Of a stretch of DNA of 64,000 nucleotides, positions 9,775-18,234 are shown piece after piece. Under the pieces are notes generated by a model. The model saw only the letters and a list, made by a program, of their open reading frames with translations. It did not search any database and was not told the origin of the DNA. The stretch comes from Paracoccaceae bacterium (GTDB taxonomy: Bacteria; Pseudomonadota; Alphaproteobacteria; Rhodobacterales; Rhodobacteraceae). Location: contig JAAFAB010000003.1 of NCBI GenBank assembly GCA_018222585.1, positions 662,151 through 726,150 of the forward strand, written 5' to 3'. A program made the position numbers and the translations under genes. Position 1 is the stretch's first letter. Each line of letters begins with the position of its first letter.

Positions 9775-11868
9775 ATGCCGGATGGCATCATGGAAGAGGT
9801 CGTCACGACCGAAGTCGTGGGCGAGGTGGCGCTGGTCTGCATCGACAATCCGCCGGTGAACGCCAGCGGCCATGCGGTGCGCCTGGGGCTGGTCGGCGCC
9901 ATCGAGGCGTTGAACGCAGAGGGCAAGGTGAAGGCCATCGCCATCTGGTGCGCCGGGCGGACCTTCATGGCGGGTGCGGATATCCGTGAATTCGGCAAGC
10001 CCTCGAAAGAGCCGGTGCTGCCCGAGGTCTACAATATCCTCGAAGCGTCCGAGATCCCCGTGGTTGCCGTAATGCATGGCACCGCCCTTGGCGGCGGCTT
10101 CGAACTGGGCCTTGCGGCGCACGCCCGCGTCGCCATCGCCGGGTCCAGGGTCGGCCTGCCCGAAGTGCTGATCGGCCTGCTGCCCGGCGCCGGTGGCACG
10201 CAGCGCCTGCCGCGCCTCGCGGGCGTGGACTTCGCGCTCGACATGTCCCTGTCGGGCCGCCAGGTCCCGGTCGAGGAGGCCCGGGCCGCAGGCGCCATCG
10301 ACCGGGTGGTCGAAGGCAGCCCCCGTGACGTGGCACTGGCCATGGCGCAAGAGGTCGTGGCGGGCACCCTGCCGGTGCGGCGCACCTCCGAGATCTCCAT
10401 CGAGATCGACCATACGGCAATGGACGGCATTCGCGCTGCAACGCAGAAAAAGTCTCCACACCTGATCAATCCGCTGAAGTGCATCGACGCCATCGCCGCA
10501 GCGGATCAGCCGATTGCCCAGGGCCTGAAGGTCGAGCGCCAGTGCTTCCTTGATTGCATGGAGACCCCGCAGCGCGCCGGTCTGATCCACGCCTTCTTCG
10601 GCGAGCGCGCCGTGTCGAACATTCCCGAAGCCAAGGGCGAGACCCGCGATATCCGGACCGTCGGCGTGATCGGCGGCGGCACCATGGGCTCGGGCATCGC
10701 CACCGCCTGCCTGCTGGCCGGTCTGCCGGTGACCCTGGTCGAAGTGGCGCAGGAAGGGCTGGATCGCGGCGTGGCCACGATCACCCGGAACCTCGAAGGC
10801 GCCGTGTCGCGCGGAAAGATGAGCGAAGCGAAGAAGGCGGCCGCGCTGGCCTCGCTGACCCCGGCGCTGGCGCTCGATGCGCTGGCGGATGTCGACTTGG
10901 TGATCGAAGCGGTCTTCGAGGACATGGGCGTCAAGCGCGAGATCTTCGGCAAGCTGGATGCGATCTGCAAACCCGGCGCGGTGCTGGCCTCCAACACCTC
11001 CTACCTGGATGTGAACGAGATCGCCGCCTGCACCTCTCGCCCCGGCGACGTGCTGGGGCTGCACTTCTTCTCTCCCGCCCATGTCATGCGCCTGCTGGAG
11101 ATCGTGCAGGGCAAGCAGACGGCGCCGGATGTGCTGGCCACGGGCTTTGCCCTGGCGAAGCGCCTGAAGAAGGTCGGCGTGCTGGCGCAGGTCTGCGACG
11201 GCTTCATCGGCAACCGGATCCTGGCGCATTATTCGCTGTGCTCGGGCTACCTGGTGCTGGATGGCGCAAGCCCGGCACAGGTGGATGCGGCGCTCGAAGG
11301 CTTCGGTTTCGCCATGGGGCCGCACAAGGTGGGCGATCTGGCCGGTCTCGACATCGGCTGGATGACCCGCAAGCGCAAGGCCGAGACGCGCAACCCCGCC
11401 GAGCGCTACGCCGGCCATGTACCTGATCGCATTTGCGAAAACGGCTGGTTCGGGCGCAAGACCGGCAAGGGCTACTACCTCTACGAGGGCGGCGCCCCGG
11501 TGCCCAACCCCGAGGTCGCCACGATCATCGACGAGGTGCGCGCGGGCCTCGGCATAACGCCGAAAAGCTTCACCGACGACCAGATCGTCGACCGCTACAT
11601 GACCGCGATGATCGTCGAGGCCGCGCGCGTGGTCGAGGACGGCACCGCCAAGCGGCCGCTCGACGTCGATATGGTCTTTCTCTTCGGCTACGGCTTCCCG
11701 CGCTTCCGTGGTGGCCCGCTGCACTACGCCGATACCCTCGGCGCCGCCGAGTTGGTGGCGCGCATCGAGCGCTACGCCGAGGAAGACCCGCATTACTGGC
11801 AGGTGCCCGACATCCTGCGCCGTATGGCTGCCGATGGCACCAGCTTCGCCGATCTGAACAAGGGGTAA
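9775..11868 (+). CDS. Bifunctional enoyl-CoA hydratase / 3-hydroxyacyl-CoA dehydrogenase
   Basis: Fusion enzyme for the hydration and second oxidation steps of fatty acid beta-oxidation (FadB/FadJ type, 697 residues). The N-terminal crotonase domain (about 1-190) keeps both catalytic glutamates, in GGGFELGL and [16 protein letters not shown]. The Rossmann domain starts near 295 with [13 protein letters not shown], and the catalytic His is in [12 protein letters not shown]. Start 9775 follows a strong GGAGGG box; ATG 9700 upstream lacks one. It is first in an operon with two acyl-CoA dehydrogenase genes, three bases before the first. Confidence 0.94.
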   Translation: MPDGIMEEVVTTEVVGEVALVCIDNPPVNASGHAVRLGLVGAIEALNAEGKVKAIAIWCAGRTFMAGADIREFGKPSKEPVLPEVYNILEASEIPVVAVMHGTALGGGFELGLAAHARVAIAGSRVGLPEVLIGLLPGAGGTQRLPRLAGVDFALDMSLSGRQVPVEEARAAGAIDRVVEGSPRDVALAMAQEVVAGTLPVRRTSEISIEIDHTAMDGIRAATQKKSPHLINPLKCIDAIAAADQPIAQGLKVERQCFLDCMETPQRAGLIHAFFGERAVSNIPEAKGETRDIRTVGVIGGGTMGSGIATACLLAGLPVTLVEVAQEGLDRGVATITRNLEGAVSRGKMSEAKKAAALASLTPALALDALADVDLVIEAVFEDMGVKREIFGKLDAICKPGAVLASNTSYLDVNEIAACTSRPGDVLGLHFFSPAHVMRLLEIVQGKQTAPDVLATGFALAKRLKKVGVLAQVCDGFIGNRILAHYSLCSGYLVLDGASPAQVDAALEGFGFAMGPHKVGDLAGLDIGWMTRKRKAETRNPAERYAGHVPDRICENGWFGRKTGKGYYLYEGGAPVPNPEVATIIDEVRAGLGITPKSFTDDQIVDRYMTAMIVEAARVVEDGTAKRPLDVDMVFLFGYGFPRFRGGPLHYADTLGAAELVARIERYAEEDPHYWQVPDILRRMAADGTSFADLNKG

Positions 11869-11871
11869 GAC

Positions 11872-13056
11872 ATGGATCTGAGTTTCACGCCCGAAGAGCA
11901 GGCCTTTCGCGAGGAGGTCCGCGCCTTCTTCGCCGAGAACCTGCCCAGGGAAATGTCCGATGCCGTCCGCGCTGGCGGCGAGCTGACCAAGGACATCATG
12001 GACCGCTACCATGCGCTGCTGAATGACAAGGGCTGGCTGGCAACCACCTGGCCCGAAGAGTTCGGCGGCCCAGGCTGGTCGCCGGTGCAGCGGCATATCT
12101 TCGAAGAGGAAGCCTGCCGCGCCTATGCGCCGCGGATCGTGCCCTTCGGCCTCGCCATGCTGGGCCCGGTGCTGCAGACCTTCGGCACGAAGGAACAACA
12201 GGATCACTACCTGCCGCGCATCCTGTCCGGTGAAGACTGGTGGTGCCAGGGCTATTCCGAACCCGGCGCGGGGTCTGACCTGGCCAGCCTGAAGACCCGC
12301 GCGGTGCGCGATGGTGACCACTACGTGATCAACGGTCAGAAGACCTGGACCACGCTGGGTCAGCACGCCAACTGGATCTTCTGCCTTGTCCGGACGGATC
12401 CGGATGTGAAGCAGCAACAGGGCATCAGCTTCATCCTCGTCGACCTTGCCACGCCGGGGATCGAAATGCGCCCGATCAAGCTGATCGAAGGCGGCCACGA
12501 GGTGAACGAGGTCTTCTTCACCGATGTCCGCGTGCCGGCGGAAAACCTCGTCGGCGAAGAGAACCAGGGCTGGACCATCGCCAAGTTCCTGCTGACGCAT
12601 GAGCGCACCAATATCGCCGGCGTCGGCTTCTCGATGCAGTCGCTGGAAGAGGTCAAGGCGCTGGCCCGCAAGGTCATGCGCAACGGCCGCCCGCTGATCG
12701 AGGACCCGCTCTTTGCCGCCCGCGTGGCGCAGGTGGAAATCGACCTGGAGGCGATGAAGCTGACCAACCTGCGGATGCTCTACAAGGCGCAGAAACAGGG
12801 CGCGCCGGGGCCCGAGACCTCGATCCTCAAGATCAAGGGCACCGTCATCGGGCAGGAGCTGAAGGACCTCGCCCGCCGGGCGCTTGGCCCCGCGGCCGCG
12901 CCCTTCCCGGGGATGCTCTCGGCCAACCTCGACCCGGCGCCCGAGGATGCTGCGCATAATGCCGCCCGCTACTTCAACAACCGCAAGACCTCGATCTTCG
13001 GCGGATCGAACGAGATCCAGCGGAACATCCTGACCAAGACCATGCTGGAGCTGTGA
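11872..13056 (+). CDS. Acyl-CoA dehydrogenase, large subunit type
   Basis: FAD enzyme for the first oxidation step of beta-oxidation (394 residues). It has the usual N-terminal helical domain, the flavin motif YSEPGAGSDLAS (about 124-135), a beta-domain ending near WTIAKFLLTHERTN, and the C-terminal FGGSNEIQRNIL. The residue aligned with the classic MCAD base is Phe in IFGGS, so the base may lie elsewhere or in the partner. The stop overlaps the next gene. Next to the smaller paralogue it looks like half of a heteromeric enzyme. Confidence 0.92.
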   Translation: MDLSFTPEEQAFREEVRAFFAENLPREMSDAVRAGGELTKDIMDRYHALLNDKGWLATTWPEEFGGPGWSPVQRHIFEEEACRAYAPRIVPFGLAMLGPVLQTFGTKEQQDHYLPRILSGEDWWCQGYSEPGAGSDLASLKTRAVRDGDHYVINGQKTWTTLGQHANWIFCLVRTDPDVKQQQGISFILVDLATPGIEMRPIKLIEGGHEVNEVFFTDVRVPAENLVGEENQGWTIAKFLLTHERTNIAGVGFSMQSLEEVKALARKVMRNGRPLIEDPLFAARVAQVEIDLEAMKLTNLRMLYKAQKQGAPGPETSILKIKGTVIGQELKDLARRALGPAAAPFPGMLSANLDPAPEDAAHNAARYFNNRKTSIFGGSNEIQRNILTKTMLEL

Positions 13057-13058
13057 CC

Positions 13059-14120
13059 ATGGATTTCGATCTGACCGAAGACCGGCAGATGCTGTCGGAC
13101 AGCCTGACCCGCTACCTGCGCGAGAAGTACCCCTTCGAGGCCCGCAACAAGGCCGCCTACGAGGCGCCCTACCATTCGCAATCCCATTGGGAGGCCCTGT
13201 CGGAACTGGGCGCCCTCTACGCGCTGGCCCCGGAAGAGGCGGGCGGCTTCGGCGGCAGCGGGTTCGACATCTCGGTGGTCTTCGAGGCCCTGGGCGGCGT
13301 CCTCTGCCCCGAGCCGGTGCTGGGCGCGCTGATGGCCTCTCGCCTGCTCGTGGCGGCAGGGGTGGACCAGGAGGCCCTGCTCTCGGGCGCCGAGAAATAC
13401 GCGGTGGCAACCGGAGAGATAGACGCCTGGTACGGGCTGGACGCCATCGGAACGCAGGCGAAGGCCAGCGGTGACGGCCATACCCTCTCGGGTCGCAAGA
13501 GCGTGGTCTATGGCGGCCAGGTGGCGGATCAGCTGCTGGTGGCGGCACAGCTCGACGGCAATGTGGCGCTGTTCCAGGTTGCGGCGACGGATGCCTCGGT
13601 GACAGGCTACGGCATGATCGACGGCGGCGGCGCTGCCGAGGTCGTGCTGGAGGATGCGCCCGGTACGCTCCTGCTGGCCGATGCCGCCGGGGCGCTGGCC
13701 GATGCGGCCAACGCGGGCATCGTCGCGCTCTGTGCCGAGGCCGTCGGCGCCATGGACGTGCTGCAACAGATGACCGTCGAATACCTGCGCACCCGCAAGC
13801 AATTCGGCGTCGCCATCGGCAAGTTCCAGGCGCTGCAGCACCGCGCCGTCGACATGCTGACCGAGATCGAGCAGGCGCGCTCGATCACCATCAAGGCGGC
13901 GGCGGAACTGGGCGGCCCGCAGGCCGCGCGCTATGCCTCGATGGCGAAGAACCTGATCGGCCGCGCCGGGCGGCTGGTGGCCGAAGAGGCGATCCAGATG
14001 CACGGCGGCATCGCGATGACCTGGGAATATCCCGGCTCGCATTACGCCAAGCGGCTGGTGATGATCGACGCCCAGCTGGGCGATACGGATTACCACCTGT
14101 CCCGGGTGATGGCGGCCTGA
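13059..14120 (+). CDS. Acyl-CoA dehydrogenase, small subunit type
   Basis: A second acyl-CoA dehydrogenase of 353 residues, starting MDFDLTEDRQMLSDSL. It retains the helical C-terminal domain with EYLRTRKQFGVAIGKFQALQHR and QMHGGIAMTWEYPG. It lacks the terminal GG(S/T)xEI segment found in the larger partner. ATG 13059 is preferred because the GGAG at 13047-13050 is properly spaced; GTG 13053 overlaps the upstream stop. Large/small adjacent pairs of this kind are known to form heterotetramers in steroid side-chain catabolism; this is inference here. Confidence 0.9.
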   Translation: MDFDLTEDRQMLSDSLTRYLREKYPFEARNKAAYEAPYHSQSHWEALSELGALYALAPEEAGGFGGSGFDISVVFEALGGVLCPEPVLGALMASRLLVAAGVDQEALLSGAEKYAVATGEIDAWYGLDAIGTQAKASGDGHTLSGRKSVVYGGQVADQLLVAAQLDGNVALFQVAATDASVTGYGMIDGGGAAEVVLEDAPGTLLLADAAGALADAANAGIVALCAEAVGAMDVLQQMTVEYLRTRKQFGVAIGKFQALQHRAVDMLTEIEQARSITIKAAAELGGPQAARYASMAKNLIGRAGRLVAEEAIQMHGGIAMTWEYPGSHYAKRLVMIDAQLGDTDYHLSRVMAA

Positions 14121-14156
14121 GGCCTCTCCCGGGCAACCGGAAATCTGAAGGAACAG

Positions 14157-14183
14157 GGGCCCGCCGCAAGCGCGGGCCCTTTC
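14157..14183 (+). terminator. Rho-independent terminator of the beta-oxidation operon
   Basis: An 8-bp perfect stem GGGCCCGC/GCGGGCCC (14157-14164 with 14172-14179) and a seven-base loop is followed by TTTCTCC. It lies 36 bases after the acyl-CoA dehydrogenase stop and just before a REP-like repeat. Confidence 0.65.
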
Positions 14184-14186
14184 TCC

Positions 14187-14288
14187 ATTCGACGGCTGAA
14201 AATACTCCGGGGGGAGCCGCAGGCGGGGGGCAGAGCCCCCCTCGAACATATCATTTGCGCCCTCCGGCGACGGAGGGCAGAGCCCCCC
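14187..14288. repeat. REP-like intergenic repeat (copy 2, single unit) plus hairpin
   Basis: ATTCGACGGCTGAAAATACTCC (split unit, 14187-14208) is followed by the palindrome GGGGGGCAGAGCCCCCC at 14225-14241. A second hairpin, CCTCCG-gcga-CGGAGG at 14261-14276, is followed by another GGGCAGAGCCCCCC. It fills the convergent gap between the acyl-CoA dehydrogenase and alkB genes and could terminate alkB transcription. Confidence 0.8.
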
Positions 14289-15425
14289 TTACCCCGCCAG
14301 CCCCTCGTGCCGACCCGTCTTGTAAGGCGCCCAGTCGGTGATCTCGGGGTAGTACATCCTGCGCCAGTTGCGCACACGCGGGTTCATCCGGCGGCGCCAG
14401 AGCGGCGGGATCATCGCCATGATGGTCATCGCCGGATAGCCGAAGGGCAGTTGCGGTGCCTCGCCGTTGCCATAGGTCTGCAGCAGCGGGAAGCGGCGGT
14501 CGGGCCTGGTGTGGTGGTCCGAGTGGCGCTGCAGGTTGATCAGCAGCCAGTTGGTCGCCGTATGGGCGGCATTCCAGCTGTGGTGCGGCTTCACATGCTC
14601 GAACCTGCCGTTGCCGAGGTACTTTCGTGTCAGCCCGTAGTGCTCGACGTAATTGGTCAGCTCCAGCATCCAGACGGCGACGAGGGCCTGGTAGAGGAAC
14701 AGCAGCAGCCCCGGCAGCCCGCCGAGGATCAACGCCAGCAACAGCATCCCGCCCTGCAGGGCAGCGTAGCGCCAGAAGGGGTTGCGCGGGTCGGTGGCAG
14801 GCAGGCCCTTTCGCGTCAGCTTCGCCACCTCGGCGTCCCAGGCCGAACGCGGACAGTCGCGCAGCACGCGCCAGAAGAAATGCGGGAAGCTCTCGTTGTA
14901 GCGGGCGGTGACGGCGTCCTTCGGCGTGCCGACCGCGACATGATGTACCAGCAGATGCTCGCTGCGGAAATGGCAGTAGAGCGCCATGGACAGCAGGATA
15001 TCGCCCAGCCAGCGTTCCTGGTGGTTCTTCTGGTGCATCAGCTCATGGGCGTAGACGATGCCGATGGCGCCGGTCATGGCGCCGACACCGTAGAACAGGG
15101 TGATGACCTCGAGCAGGCCCAGGGTGTCGGTATGGGTGGTGTACCAGATCACCCAGAACAGGGTGAGGAACTGCACCGGCGCCCAGATCAGGGTGACGGC
15201 GCGATACCAGAACAGCTCGGCCTCATCGGTCTGGGGATCGGCGTTTGCGGTGTTCAGACCCAGCAGCCTGTCCAGCACCGAGAACAGGCCGAAGCCGTAG
15301 AGCGGCACCAGCAGCACGGTCCAGCCGCCCACCGTGCCCCCGATGACGATCAGCGGCACCATCAGCAGCGACAGCCAGAAGGGCGCGGCGCGGGTGAAGC
15401 GGTTCAGATCGGCGGTGTCGGACAT
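14289..15425 (-). CDS. alkB: Alkane 1-monooxygenase (AlkB-type non-haem di-iron)
   Basis: Integral-membrane hydroxylase that oxidises the terminal carbon of alkanes using rubredoxin electrons (378 residues). The histidine boxes are clear: HELMHQKNHQ, EHLLVHH, the NYVEHYG signature of AlkB, and LQRHSDHHTRPDRRF. Several hydrophobic segments precede the first box. ATG 15425 is best spaced to an AGGGAAGGG box; 15428 and 15449 are alternatives. It follows mutY by 27 bases on the same strand, and no rubredoxin gene is adjacent. The product would feed the acyl-CoA ligases and dehydrogenases in this window. Confidence 0.92.
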   Translation of the reverse strand: MSDTADLNRFTRAAPFWLSLLMVPLIVIGGTVGGWTVLLVPLYGFGLFSVLDRLLGLNTANADPQTDEAELFWYRAVTLIWAPVQFLTLFWVIWYTTHTDTLGLLEVITLFYGVGAMTGAIGIVYAHELMHQKNHQERWLGDILLSMALYCHFRSEHLLVHHVAVGTPKDAVTARYNESFPHFFWRVLRDCPRSAWDAEVAKLTRKGLPATDPRNPFWRYAALQGGMLLLALILGGLPGLLLFLYQALVAVWMLELTNYVEHYGLTRKYLGNGRFEHVKPHHSWNAAHTATNWLLINLQRHSDHHTRPDRRFPLLQTYGNGEAPQLPFGYPAMTIMAMIPPLWRRRMNPRVRNWRRMYYPEITDWAPYKTGRHEGLAG

Positions 15426-15452
15426 CATCGGCCCTTCCCTGCGGGACATGCG

Positions 15453-16517
15453 TTAGTCGATTTCTACGAACTGGCCGCGCGCCAGGTCAAATGCCTTCCG
15501 CATCACCGTCGGCAGATCCGAGGGGCGAAAGGTCGCGGCGGGCAGGAATGCGCCGCGTTCGGGATTGGCGCCCATGGGCAGGCGGGCCACGCGGATCGCC
15601 AGGCGCAGATGGAAATGGGTGAAGGTATGGCGGGCCTCTTCGCCCAGATCCTGCCAGTCCGCCGCGACGGGCGGGGTATGCGCGGGCAGCGCCTCGGCCC
15701 AGTCCGAGCCGGGCCAGCCCAGCATCCCGCCCAGCAGACCCTTGTCGGGGCGGGTTTCCAGCAGCCAGGCGCCGTCATCGCGTCGTGCCACGTAGGCCAC
15801 GCCGAGGCGTATCGGCTTGGGCTTCTTCGGGGTCTTCTTCGGCAGCTCGGGCGCGGTGCCGGCGGCGCGGGCGGCGCAGGGCCCGCGCCAGGGGCAGATG
15901 CCGCAGGCCGGGTTGCGCGGGGTGCAGATCGTCGCGCCAAGATCCATGACCGCCTGGGCGTAGTCTCCCGGGCGCTCGGCGGGGGTCAGCACGGCGGCGC
16001 GCGCGGTCAGCTCGGGCTTGGCGGCGGGCAGGGGGGTGTGGATGTCGTGCAGGCGTGCCATGACCCGCTCGACGTTGCCATCCACCACCACCTCGGGCCG
16101 GTCGAAGGCGATCGAGGCGATGGCGGCGGCGGTGTAGGGCCCGACGCCGGGCAGCTTCAGCAGCCCCTCGCGGGTGTCGGGGAACTGCCCGCCGTGGTCA
16201 CTGACCACCACCCGGGCGCATTTCAGCAGGTTGCGGGCGCGGGCATAGTAGCCAAGGCCGGCCCATTCGCCCATGACGCGGGCGTCCTCCTCGGCGGCGA
16301 GGGCCCCGACCGTGGGCCAGAGGGTCGTGAATCGGGTGAAGTAGTCGCGCACGGCGGCCACGGTGGTCTGTTGCAGCATCACCTCGGACAGCCAGACGTG
16401 ATAGGGATCGGGCCGCTGGCCCGCGGCCCGCTCGGCCGGGCCGGTCCGCCAGGGCATTGCGCGCGCGTGCCGGTCGTACCAGGAGAGCAGATCTGCCGCT
16501 TGCGCCGTTTCACGCAT
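15453..16517 (-). CDS. mutY: A/G-specific adenine glycosylase
   Basis: Base-excision repair enzyme that removes adenine opposite 8-oxoguanine (354 residues). Glu45 in SEVMLQQT, the helix-hairpin-helix LPGVGPYTAAAI, and the catalytic Asp in VVDGNVERV are visible. The 4Fe-4S ligands follow in CTPRNPACGICPWRGPC, and a C-terminal NUDIX-like domain completes the protein. It is divergent from the DUF721 gene and upstream of alkB. Confidence 0.96.
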   Translation of the reverse strand: MRETAQAADLLSWYDRHARAMPWRTGPAERAAGQRPDPYHVWLSEVMLQQTTVAAVRDYFTRFTTLWPTVGALAAEEDARVMGEWAGLGYYARARNLLKCARVVVSDHGGQFPDTREGLLKLPGVGPYTAAAIASIAFDRPEVVVDGNVERVMARLHDIHTPLPAAKPELTARAAVLTPAERPGDYAQAVMDLGATICTPRNPACGICPWRGPCAARAAGTAPELPKKTPKKPKPIRLGVAYVARRDDGAWLLETRPDKGLLGGMLGWPGSDWAEALPAHTPPVAADWQDLGEEARHTFTHFHLRLAIRVARLPMGANPERGAFLPAATFRPSDLPTVMRKAFDLARGQFVEID

Positions 16518-16633
16518 TCTTTATGCCTCGTCACGATGGGGTCGCCGCCTTTGGGCTGGCGTGCCTTGCTCGGGTGACTAGAATAGTGCCGCAGGACAGG
16601 TTGCAACCCTTCGGCCCCTGAAAGGCCCTCACC

Positions 16634-17146
16634 ATGGCGCGACGCGCGACATCCACCTACGGCTTCAAGCGGACCTATGGCCTGCTGGAAACCCGCATCC
16701 GCAAGGCGGGTGAGGCGCGTGGCTTCGCGGTGTCGCGGCTGCTGACCCATTGGGACGAGGTGGCCGGCGCCGATATCGCCGCCATGGCCCGCCCGGTCGA
16801 AGTCAAGTACGGGCGCAGCGGCAACATGGGGGCGACCCTGGTGCTGCTGACCACCGGCGCCCACGCCCCGGTGCTGGAGATGGAGAAGGAACGGATCCGC
16901 GCCAAGGTGAATGCCGTCTACGGTTACAACGCCATCGCAAAGGTGCGGATCACCCAGACCGCGCCGACCGGTTTCTCGGATGGCCAGGTGGCCTTTCAGC
17001 GCAAGCCCCAGCCCAAGCCCGCCGAGGCGCCGGACCCGCAGACGCAGGCCAGGGCCCGCGACGCCGCGACCGGTATCCAGGACGGCGGGCTGCGCGACGC
17101 GCTGGAACGCCTCGGCCAGAACATCATGAAGACATCACGGACATAG
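16634..17146 (+). CDS. DUF721 (DciA-like) domain protein
   Basis: A 170-residue protein with an N-terminal DUF721 domain (about 10-110, including HWDEVAGADIAAMARPV). The C-terminal tail is rich in Pro, Gln and Ala and ends in an amphipathic helix. Members related to DciA are linked to loading of the DnaB replicative helicase; whether this branch does so is unproven. It is divergent from mutY and 17 bases upstream of the dsbA-like gene, so probably co-transcribed with it. Confidence 0.87.
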   Translation: MARRATSTYGFKRTYGLLETRIRKAGEARGFAVSRLLTHWDEVAGADIAAMARPVEVKYGRSGNMGATLVLLTTGAHAPVLEMEKERIRAKVNAVYGYNAIAKVRITQTAPTGFSDGQVAFQRKPQPKPAEAPDPQTQARARDAATGIQDGGLRDALERLGQNIMKTSRT

Positions 17147-17163
17147 GAAAGGACAGGACCCAA

Positions 17164-17832
17164 ATGGATCGCAGGTTCCTCATCGGAGGCGGCGCGGCCG
17201 TCGTCATCGCGGCCGCAGGCGGCGGGTACTGGTACATGAACACCCAGCAGACCCCTGTCGCGCCGGCGGAGGGCGCCGCCGCGGCGGGCGAGATCGACAC
17301 CTCCTCGGTGGTCGAGATGACCCTGGGTGCCGAGGATGCGCCGGTGACCCTGGTGGAATACGCCTCGTTCACCTGTCCCCATTGCGCCGACTTCCACGAG
17401 CGCGTCTGGGACCGGCTGAAGGCCGAGTACATCGACACCGGCAAGGTGCGGTTCATCTACCGGGATGTGTATTTCGATCGCTACGGGCTCTGGGCGGCGA
17501 TGCTGGCGCGCTGCGCCGGTCCCGACAAGTTCTTCGGCCTCGCGGCGATGTACTACGAACAGCAGAACACCTGGCTGCGCGGTGCCAACTCGGAGGCGCA
17601 GATCGCCGACAACCTGCGCAAGATCAACCGTGTCGCGGGCATGGACGACGAGACCATGGAAGCCTGCCTGAACGACGTCGAGACCGCACGGACCCTGACC
17701 GCCTGGTATCAGGAAAACGCCACCGCCGATGACGTGACCGGCACGCCGACGCTGCTGATCGACGGCGAGAAGCACTCGAACATGACCTGGCCCGACCTGA
17801 AGGAGATCCTCGACGCCAAGCTGGCGGGCTGA
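17164..17832 (+). CDS. DsbA-family thiol:disulfide oxidoreductase, exported
   Basis: A periplasmic thioredoxin-fold protein of 222 residues. It starts MDRRFLIGGGAAVVIAAAGGG, a twin-Arg-like hydrophobic anchor or signal, followed by a Pro/Ala linker. The active-site CPHC is at residues 71-74 in YASFTCPHCADFH, and the cis-Pro loop is in VTGTPTLLIDGE. This matches the Com1/BdbD-like DsbA branch (DSBA domain PF13462 type). A strong terminator follows at 17857. Confidence 0.92.
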   Translation: MDRRFLIGGGAAVVIAAAGGGYWYMNTQQTPVAPAEGAAAAGEIDTSSVVEMTLGAEDAPVTLVEYASFTCPHCADFHERVWDRLKAEYIDTGKVRFIYRDVYFDRYGLWAAMLARCAGPDKFFGLAAMYYEQQNTWLRGANSEAQIADNLRKINRVAGMDDETMEACLNDVETARTLTAWYQENATADDVTGTPTLLIDGEKHSNMTWPDLKEILDAKLAG

Positions 17833-17856
17833 GGGCTTCGGGCGACTGCTCCCGGC

Positions 17857-17885
17857 ACTCTCGCGGGCAACCGCGAGGGTGTTTT
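17857..17885 (+). terminator. Rho-independent terminator after the dsbA-like gene
   Basis: A 10-bp stem (ACTCTCGCGG at 17857-17866 with CCGCGAGGGT at 17871-17880, one G-T pair) encloses a GCAA tetraloop and is followed by GTTTTC. Confidence 0.8.
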
Positions 17886-17910
17886 CATGTCCGAGGGGCA
17901 GCCGGGCAAG

Positions 17911-18111
17911 TCAGTTCCAGCCCGGATCGTCGCGCCTGACCTTGTAGGTATTCCAGAGGCCGCCGGGCACGCCGAGCAGCAGGCCGATCACCGCTGCGAG
18001 CGCGAAGGGCTGCCAGCCGATCCAGCCCGCCGCGAGGAAGGCCGTGAGGACCGCCCCGGCGATGCACATCGCCCAGAGCGGAATGAAAAGCAGTCGCCAT
18101 CCGTATTTCAT
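17911..18111 (-). CDS. Small two-helix membrane protein, function unknown
   Basis: A 66-residue protein starting MKYGWRLLFIPLW, with two hydrophobic helices (about 5-29 and 33-53) and a charged tail ending RRDDPGWN. The start at 18111 follows an AGGAG box seven bases away; an upstream in-frame ATG at 18141 has none. A hairpin (GCAGGG/CCCTGC, 18130-18151) overlaps its leader. No family or function is recognised. Confidence 0.65.
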   Translation of the reverse strand: MKYGWRLLFIPLWAMCIAGAVLTAFLAAGWIGWQPFALAAVIGLLLGVPGGLWNTYKVRRDDPGWN

Positions 18112-18173
18112 CAGTTCGCTCCTTTTCCTGCAGGGGATCAACGAAACCCTGCGGAGCGAAGTTCCCGCCTGTC

Positions 18174-18223
18174 GCCCTGCGCGGGGGTCTGCGGTCTCGG
18201 GGTCGGGCGAGCCCGCGCAGGGC
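18174..18223. repeat. Long inverted repeat, 12-bp arms
   Basis: GCCCTGCGCGGG (18174-18185) and its exact complement CCCGCGCAGGGC (18212-18223) flank a 26-base GC-rich centre. It lies 12 bases beyond the stop of the minus-strand oxidoreductase gene, where a terminator is expected, but there is no T-run on either strand. Confidence 0.6.
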
Positions 18224-18234
18224 CCGCCCCACGC

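Noticed and set aside
9364..13548. A 1394-residue open frame on the minus strand
   Set aside because: It is antisense to the end of ade, the hydratase/dehydrogenase gene and two acyl-CoA dehydrogenases, has no recognisable domain, and follows from GC-rich third-position bias.
14307..16577. A 756-residue open frame on the plus strand
   Set aside because: It lies opposite alkB and mutY, whose motifs are all intact; the composition is that of a shadow frame.
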